64,000 nt of DNA, from positions 14,220,423-14,284,422 of the forward strand of contig CM070515.1 of the NCBI GenBank assembly GCA_036346375.1. The letters are read 5' to 3'. The first letter of the stretch is position 1. Each line of letters begins with the position of its first letter. The DNA comes from Guadua angustifolia (taxonomy: Eukaryota > Streptophyta > Magnoliopsida > Poales > Poaceae). Below, in pieces: positions 57,355 through 64,000 of the stretch. The translations under genes and the position numbers were made by a program. The notes below the pieces were generated by a model. That model saw nothing but the letters and a program-made list of their open reading frames with translations, was not told the DNA's origin and did not search any database.

Positions 57355-60300
57355 ATGGTGAAGGAGACTGGCTACTACGACGTGCTGGGAGTGAGCCCGT
57401 TCGCCACCGAGTCAGAGATCAAGAAAGCCTATTACATCAAGGTACTTGTCATCCACTCCTCGTCCTCCATCCTCGTGCCGCTTGCTTCTTTTCTGACTTT
57501 TGATCTGATACCTGTTGCTGGTGATGGTGCAGGCGAGGCAGGTCCATCCAGACAAGAACCCGAATGATCCGCAAGCTGCGGAGAAGTTTCAGGTAGGTAT
57601 TTTGCCATTGCTTTGCTGCTATTATCTATCTACCCTTTGCTCAGCTCACAGCTGCCATAGCAAGCAACTCAGCGGATAGTGTAGAACCCTCAATTCAATC
57701 TGATTAGAAGTGTATTTTTTTTATGCCAAAACGCAAAGACTTTGAACAATGCCAACTTCCCCAACATGTAGTTATTTTTATTAAATTGAATGGGTTTTGT
57801 AAGCATGTTTTTTTTTTTTTTGGTTTGGCTAGTCTGTCTTCTTGCTAGCTATGGTGATTTGCTCTCCTTGCTGTTCAATGACTGTTTGCTTCAAGGATAC
57901 ATTCATCGAGTTGTGGAGACAATCAAGATAAACTATTACATGAAACATGGTTAAATAGCACTTTTAATTTACTTCCTAACAGCAACTGAACAAATTAGTA
58001 ACTTTGCATCAAAGATATATGTCTCCCCTGTTGGAAAATAATGAACCGAATGACAACCCTGATGTATCATTTTGTTACTGTTGCTTTCAGACTTGTGTTC
58101 TTTTTTCAAAAGGAACATTGTCAAACAATTGTTTGTCAAGTGTGAGCAACCACCAGTCAAATGATATGTTTTGTTGTTACTCTAAAAATGGAATATATGC
58201 TGCGCAGTTATGTTTCAAATTTGGTTAATGATGAGCTGTACTATAGATGCTAGATATAACATTATGTTGAGTACATGTTTCACACTTTCACATATCATGA
58301 TCTTTGCATATTTTTCTTTTGTATTGTATAGTCATAGTAATTCTCAATTACAGGAATTAGGGGAGGCATACCAAGTGCTTAGTGACTCCACACAGCGCCA
58401 AGCTTATGACTCCTATGGGAAATCCGGCATCTCAACGTATGTCTAATACTCTAATTTTACAAATAAATTATATGCTGCTGGCTTTCAAACATACTAAAGC
58501 TTTATTAGGTTGTGGGTTTGTCACTTGTGGCAAAGCAGCACGTGTGCTGTAGTTGGAACTTTTGTAAAACACTGGAGGCAAATAATTTTCTTCCATTCAA
58601 AAGATGCATATTTGGTGGGATAATGGCGATTTCACCTCATATTGTAAAGAATCATATGAAGCAATCATATTCTAACTTGCTTGGTTTTAACATTCTGTAG
58701 GGAAGGAATAATTGATCCAGCAGCAATTTTTGCGATGCTATTTGGTAGTGAGCTTTTTGAGGATTACATTGGTCAACTGGCAATGGCATCAATGGCTTCA
58801 CTTGATAATTTTGGTGAAGATGAGCATATTGACACAAACAATTTGCAAGAGAAAATGCGGGTATGCTCCTTTAGCAGTTTTATTTTCTAACTTCCATGAC
58901 CGTAGTATGGTTGTTGGCCACCTTTTGGTCCATATTTATTGCATTTCATACTATTGCTGCCACAATATTCTGCTGAATGGTTAACTACAACTGCAGGCTG
59001 TTCAAAAGGAAAGGGAAGAGAAACTGGCAGAGATACTGAAAAACCGGCTGCATCTTTATGTTAAAGGACATAAAGAGGAATTCGTCCAGCTTGCTGAAGC
59101 TGAGGTTTCCAGACTTAGAAATGCAGGTTTTTGCCGGTGCTAGTCACCTCCTTCCTCCCCCAGCTCTTGTTCTTTTTCCTTAACTCCCCTTCTTGTCCTG
59201 CTATTTGCTGTTGATGAGCATAGTGTATGTGATGGCATTCTTAGAATCATTCACTTCAGTTCAGTTGGAAGTTTGAAACAGAATCAGATAACATTTTTTT
59301 TGGGGTTACAATCACTTCTCGTTGAGCTTATCCACCAAAATGCTGCAGAACATACAATTACTAGAAGGTCATTCAATTTTTTAAATGCTGTCTTAACTGC
59401 TAACTGAAGATAAGGTTCAATGATTTCCATCATTCTTCCCATCTTGTCTGAAGTAAATGATGTACGAAAGATTGAAGCTGGCCTTCTGTAGTTTACTCCC
59501 TTCTTCCCGAAGTACATGACAGTATCATAGTTAGATTAAATGCATTTACCAAACCTGTTCGTAGGTAGAATCCATTCAATATTTTTGGCTTCAGTGTATT
59601 ATATTTTGTCGTTTGTCTTCTGCTGTATGCTCTTTGTTGGATAGTCCTTTGAGCTCTGTTACCTCTTTTCTGAAGCTTCTCCCTATTTTGGTCCCGTTTT
59701 GCCTATCCTGCAGCATATGGGGTTGCTATGTTGAACACTATTGGCTATGTATATTCAAGACAAGCCGCAAAAGAACTTGGAAAGAAAGCAATTTTTTTGG
59801 GGGTTCCATTTGTAGCTGAATGGTTCAGAGACAAAGGCCATTTTATCAAATCCCAAGTAACAGCAGCAGCAGGTGAAACATAATCAATATTTTAAAGATT
59901 TCTTTTATCTTAAAAGCATATGATGCAGCTTTGGGCATCATCTATGTTCATGCTAGCGTTATGTTGGTCATAAAATTAGGTTTTCTCATGGTTCTGCAGG
60001 TGCAATAGCTCTTCTACAGCTGCAAGAAGACTTGAAGAAGCATCTAAGTGCTGAGGGCCTTTACACGGAGGAGGAACTTGAAATGTACTTGCAAAACCAC
60101 AAAAAAGTTATGGTTGATTCCTTGTGGAAGCTTAATGTTGCAGACATAGAAGCCACCCTATCACATGTCTGTCAGATGGTATGCCCCAGCTTACCTGTCA
60201 CGTTCTTTGCATGTAATGTGCATTGTATTCGTGAATGGTTTTTTAAACATAACTAGAGTGGCAGTGGATTTGTAACATGTTACCAATATCAGGTGCTTCA

Positions 60301-60843
60301 AGATGGTAGTGCCAAGAGGGAGGAACTGCGTATTCGCGCCAAAGGATTGAAAACTTTAGGCAAAATTTTCCAGGTATTGCTCATTCATTGGTTACATTCA
60401 TGTTAATTGTTAACATTTCCATTATCTGAATTATATTTCTTCTCCACATAGCGGGTTAAGCTCAACAGCGTTGAAGGAGAAGCATCGCAAATGAAGAATT
60501 CAATAGATGACATGGATGACAATGACGGTAGCTCCCCTGATTTGTCACCAAAAAGGGGGTCATCATGCAATCCTATCCCTGACTCTCCTCTTCCCCAGGT
60601 AGCTGCAACTTACAATTTTCAACTTATCTGGAATTTGCATAGACAATTGCTTTGCCATGTAATCCATTTCTATTTCACCCTAGTGACCGACTCGTTTTAG
60701 TTTGCAAGACACTGAGATTTGCTTTTCTTCTGTTGTGCTAGAGCCCATATGTGGAGGCCCCCCAGTTTGGCGGACCCTATTGTCCAATCAACTTTCCAAT
60801 GCCTACAGCTCCTCCTGGTGCGCAGAGGGATCCGATGCCATGA
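57355..60843 (+). CDS. DnaJ (J-domain) co-chaperone with DnaJ-X domain, ten exons
   Basis: Exons with GT/AG borders and closing phase: 57355-57441, 57533-57592, 58354-58436, 58701-58860, 58997-59126, 59714-59872, 60000-60178, 60293-60373, 60452-60598 and 60742-60843 (TGA 60841-60843), giving 395 residues. Residues 5 to about 70 are a J domain: YYDVLGVSPFATESEIKKAY, the HPD motif at 34-36 (VHPDKNPNDP), EAYQVLSDSTQRQAYD. There is no zinc finger, so it is a type III/C J protein. A DnaJ-X domain follows (AIFAMLFGSELFEDYIGQLA, later KREELRIRAKGLKTLGKIFQ), as in plant cytosolic CAJ1-like proteins of about 390-400 residues. The C-terminus is Ser/Pro-rich (PKRGSS, FPMPTAPPGAQRDPMP). The J domain stimulates Hsp70 ATPase activity; clients are unknown. 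Length and all conserved blocks are complete, so it is probably functional. Confidence 0.93.
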
Positions 60844-61560
60844 CACCAGATTAAGTTTGCGTGTACCATCATCCTGTGTAATATTGCCTGTGCAATACTT
60901 AGATCATTTGCGTGGTGCATCACTTGTACCTGTAGTAGAGGAAACGGAGGAGCCAGATATCCTTGGCGCCGTTTCTTCGGTTGTGTCATCATAGACCGAT
61001 GATAGCAGCCGTGTATTGTGTACAGGTGTGTTAACGCTGCTGTTGAAGCAGCAGTAGGTCAGCATGGGTGTAGATGATTTGGTGTTGTTTTTCCGTGCGC
61101 TCGCCCTATTTAGCATACTATCGCACCTATGAAAATGGAGGTCTGATGATTGCCTCATGCTCCGTTGCCCGTTGGTGAATGGTCATACGGAGGTACACAA
61201 GTCTGAGATTATGTTCTTTCTTTTCTGAGGATGAAGTGCACCGCACAGCCCTGGAATGCAAGAATCCATTAGGATCTGCACTGCATACGATTATTATTGA
61301 TGACAATAGCTTGTGGTTTGACTTACCCAGTTGTGATGACAATAGCTTGTGGTTTGACGTATCCAGTTGTGATGGCAAATGCTTATGATCTTGATGTTCG
61401 AAGCCAAGGAAACAAAGTATATTGACGGCATTTTTTTAGGCTACAAAGCGAATACACATAATCTACGTACGTATAACACACACTTAAGTACTATACGCAC
61501 GTATATGCTAAGAAATTCATCGGAGGTTCAAATGTGGAAGGTCTTGTACCCAATTTAAGG
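60844..61560. other. 3' UTR of the DnaJ gene and flank
   Basis: The 3' UTR probably extends several hundred bases. It contains the short tandem repeat listed at 61298-61369. No other gene is seen. Confidence 0.45.
61298..61369. repeat. Two-copy 36-bp tandem repeat
   Basis: The unit TGATGACAATAGCTTGTGGT... is repeated once with a 36-bp period; the copies differ at about two positions. Confidence 0.75.
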
Positions 61561-62105
61561 CCCTGTTCGGTAGGGTTTTAACTCCTGCTCCTTGATTTTA
61601 CTTTAACTCTTCTCGATTTTGATATTCTGAAGAATCAAGAGTAGTTTCAGGGACTGTTCGGTTAGCTGGTTCTTGAAAGAGGGGTTCTAGAGAGGGAAGA
61701 GAGCACAGAGGGAAGATCTGAGATGATTCAAGCCATACCTAGGCGGTAGATCCACAGGGGACGGTGGCACTCGAGGCGGGGGCGGTGGGGCTCCAAGCAT
61801 CGCTCGGGGTCGAGGTAGCATGAGGGGGTTCTAGGCGGTGCTTGGGGTTGAGGCGGCGACGGCGGGGCCGAGATGGAAACGGTGGTGGCGCGCTCCAGGC
61901 GATGGGGTCAGGGCCCGAGTGAGGAGCGGGAGTCAAAGGCGGTGCTCTAGGCGACCAGGACGACAACGTCGGGCTTAGGCTCGAGGGCCGAGTGGGGAGG
62001 AAAGTCGGCACTCGCCTTGAGTTCGCGGGGGCTCAATGGGGAGGGGATTCTCCATGGGAGCGATCTTCCAGGTGATTTTTGCTGCTAGTGGTAAAACGAG
62101 ATTTA
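61561..62105. other. MITE-like start and GC-rich block
   Basis: It begins GGCCCTGTTCGGTAGGGTTT, a hAT-MITE-like terminus, with a second GGGACTGTTCGGTTAGCTGG at about 61650. The GC-rich part 61740-62050 is open on the minus strand but compositionally skewed and without a domain. Confidence 0.35.
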
Positions 62106-62411
62106 GGGCCTGTTTGGCAGAGCTCCAGATCTTGATTCTCCAGCTCTAGCTCCTGATTCTCTATAGAATCGATTATCTGGTGGAAGTGATTTCTATCTGA
62201 GAAATAGTTATGAACTTGGTGGAGAGGTTCATAACTGGGAAGGTTGTGAATCAGGTGAGGAGCAGATTTTTTTGGGTCCCAGGCTACAAGTCAAAAAACA
62301 TAAATCACTTCTTCGAATTCCTATGTGAAGCTGGTTGATTTTTTCTTATTTAGTAGAGCTTCTCAGCTTCTCGTGAAAAAACTTAAGCTGAGAGCTTTAC
62401 CAAATACATCC
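62106..62411. mobile_element. MITE copy B (hAT-like), about 306 bp
   Basis: The left end GGGCCTGTTTGGCAGAGCTC and, on the other strand, right end GGATGTATTTGGTAAAGCTC are inverted termini with the shared TTTGG(C/T)A(G/A)AGCT core. It is the better preserved sister of the copy at 53462. No clear target duplication was found. Confidence 0.7.
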
Positions 62412-62803
62412 TCACACCGAGTGATTCTACTCCTTGTGTAGGAGGAGCTGAAGGCATTCGATAAAATTCCGGCTACTTGGGACGAGAAACCAAGGGCGAA
62501 GCTTTATCAAACGGGTCTTATTGTCCCGGTCCTCGTATTGATGGCACATTCCACGCCTGGATTGTTTGATCGTTTCCTGCAGTTAGCCATACTTGTAAGC
62601 AAACTCCAGTGGAAACAGATTGAAGAGGTCATCTCTGTCTAATCCTCTTCTGTTACTTGACAAAAATACAAACCAACCCGCAAAAGCAGCGAGATTATGA
62701 TCTAGGCAGCCTCCATTATTTTCCACTCCACCCTCTTCTTCTTCCTTCTCCGATCCATCAGCTATCGATTAGGCGCGTGAGCTCGGCCGAGAACTCGCCG
62801 CCG

Positions 62804-63892
62804 ATGGAGTCCCAGGATGGCGGCGACGACGGCGACTCGCTGTTCGAGGGCATGGTCCTCTTCACCCCCTCCCTCTCCGCCGACCCCGATCTCGGCTCCG
62901 CCGTCGAGACGCTGGTAGCCCCCAAACCGCCCACCCCTCGCCCCGACGCCGTCGCCGACGCTGGCTCGAGCGCGGCCTCCCAGACCCCGACGCCGCCGCC
63001 TCTGGACGAGGACCTCTTCTCCGATCTCACCCTCCTCGCGCCCCAGCCTCCGCTAGTCCAGGAGCAGCACCCTCAAGGCCAAGATGAGAACCACGCGGCG
63101 GCCGCCTTGCCCCCCGCGCCTGCCCCACCTCCTCCCGCTGCCGTCCTCTCCCGGCAACTGTCCTCCGCCTCCTCGTCGCTCCGCAAGAAGAAGAGGGCTG
63201 TGCGCATCGGGTATGGCCGCTCGCCTCAACCAGCCCCCGCTTCCCCTCCTACTGTTACAATTGCTACCACCACCATCACTGCTGGTACGGCTACTGTAAT
63301 CCCTACTAGTAGTAGCCTCCCCGATGCTTCGCCGCATCCCGCCTCTCCTCCTACCCACGGCCAGTACCTCGAGCAGCTAGGTAATGTCGATGGCAATGAG
63401 CAAGATGCAGTAGTTGTGGATCGGGATGGCAATTCTTTGTATATGAAAGAGGAGGCGAAAGAAGAGAATGTTGAGGAGGGTGCAGGGGCTGGGGTTGCAC
63501 CTGTGGGAATCGAGGAGAGATTGGCCCTTCTTAGATCTCAAATCTCTGGCAAGCTCGAATCGATCCAGCAGAGAGCTGCTGTTGTCGTGGCCAGGAGGAG
63601 GCAGCTGGCAGCCAGACGCAGGAAGGTGGCGGAGGACGTGGGCTCCGCGGCATCCAAACACAAGGATTTGGAGAAGGAGCTGGAGGAGGCTTGCGAGGCT
63701 GAGGACTTTGAGAGGGCTGAGAGGATCAGCAACTCCCTTGCGGTTTTGGAGAAGGAAAAAGATCTATTGTTGACGGTGCTGCATGTTGCGGAGCTTGACT
63801 ATGATTCGGTCGATTTAGAGCTGCAGGATGTGCTTGAGTCCCGCATTGCCGCAGAAGAGGAAGTTGCTGCCCTCCTGGAGCAGTTTGCAAAG
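62804..63892 (+). CDS. Plant coiled-coil protein of unknown function, first exon (gene runs off the window)
   Basis: The ATG at 62804 (MESQDGGDDGDSLFEGMVLF) is chosen because coding character starts there; an earlier in-frame ATG at 62657 would add 49 unremarkable residues. The exon ends at 63892 before GTAAAT, giving 363 residues. The N-terminal 230 residues are Pro/Ala/Ser-rich and probably disordered, with two similar short motifs (SLFEGMVLFTP and DLFSDLTLLAP). From about residue 240 the sequence is acidic, then an Arg/Lys/Glu/Ala-rich coiled coil (GIEERLALLRSQISGKLESI ... ARRRQLAARRRKVAEDV). A UVR-like helical hairpin motif lies at about 294-312 (EEACEAEDFERAERISNSL). I do not recognise the family by name; the motif suggests protein-protein interaction. 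The rest of the gene lies beyond the window. Confidence 0.7.
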
Positions 63893-64000
63893 GTAAATTG
63901 GCTGTGCATCTTCTCACTTCAAGTTGCATAAAACTGTAATATTGATTAGAGATGTACTTCCTTGAATTCAGACATGACTTCAAACAACCATTTCTCAGAA

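Noticed and set aside
61739..62011. 90-codon minus frame rich in Pro/Ser
   Set aside because: Skewed composition, no domain, adjacent to MITE-like termini.
1..64000. CRISPR array, operon or prokaryotic-type defence system
   Set aside because: All recognisable genes have introns and plant families; repeats are transposons, LTRs or microsatellites and not regularly spaced short repeats.

Overview
The window is plant nuclear DNA, almost certainly from a grass and most likely rice (Oryza). The evidence is split genes with canonical GT/AG introns, GC-rich first exons in AT-rich surroundings, and a very high load of plant transposable elements (Tourist, hAT, Mutator, Helitron, CACTA and Ty3/gypsy types). 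I cannot place it on a chromosome or confirm the species from sequence alone.

Layout. 0-3 kb: the 3' end of a RanBP2-type zinc-finger gene (+). 3-8.3 kb: DNA transposons, including a Helitron-like element carrying a broken ABCC transporter fragment. 8.8-9.5 kb: an AP2/ERF transcription-factor gene (+) with a one-base frameshift after its DNA-binding domain. 11.3-15.4 kb: a truncated tRNA-Glu copy, a tiny retroposed insert with a 15-bp target duplication, two Mutator-like elements with perfect 9-bp duplications, and a long (CA)n(TA)n microsatellite. 15.7-20.6 kb: a four-exon DUF1997 gene (-) whose 3.5-kb second intron is full of transposon DNA. 24.0-27.9 kb: a decayed hAT element with a BED-finger transposase pseudogene. 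29.2-32.2 kb: an intact-looking 11-exon ascorbate-peroxidase-like haem peroxidase (-). 33.1-34.8 kb: a three-exon chitinase-like GH19 gene of the CTL1/POM1 type (-). 34.9-46.5 kb: an 11.6-kb Ty3/gypsy element inserted 46 bp upstream of the chitinase-like start codon, itself hit by three later insertions. 46.7-52.5 kb: repeat clusters, including a captured ASR (ABA/WDS) fragment. 57.4-60.8 kb: a ten-exon DnaJ/J-domain co-chaperone gene (+). 62.8-63.9 kb: the first exon of a plant coiled-coil protein of unknown function (+).

The host genes do not form a pathway; they are unlinked housekeeping or stress genes separated by transposons. For the peroxidase, DUF1997, chitinase-like and DnaJ genes I joined exons by splice signals and checked that the reading phase closes at every junction. 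The most consequential structure is the gypsy insertion, which puts a same-strand LTR directly in front of the chitinase-like gene and moves the native promoter 11.6 kb away. I did not see a convincing unknown gene system. The unusual features are transposon nesting, gene-fragment capture and several unexplained repeats.
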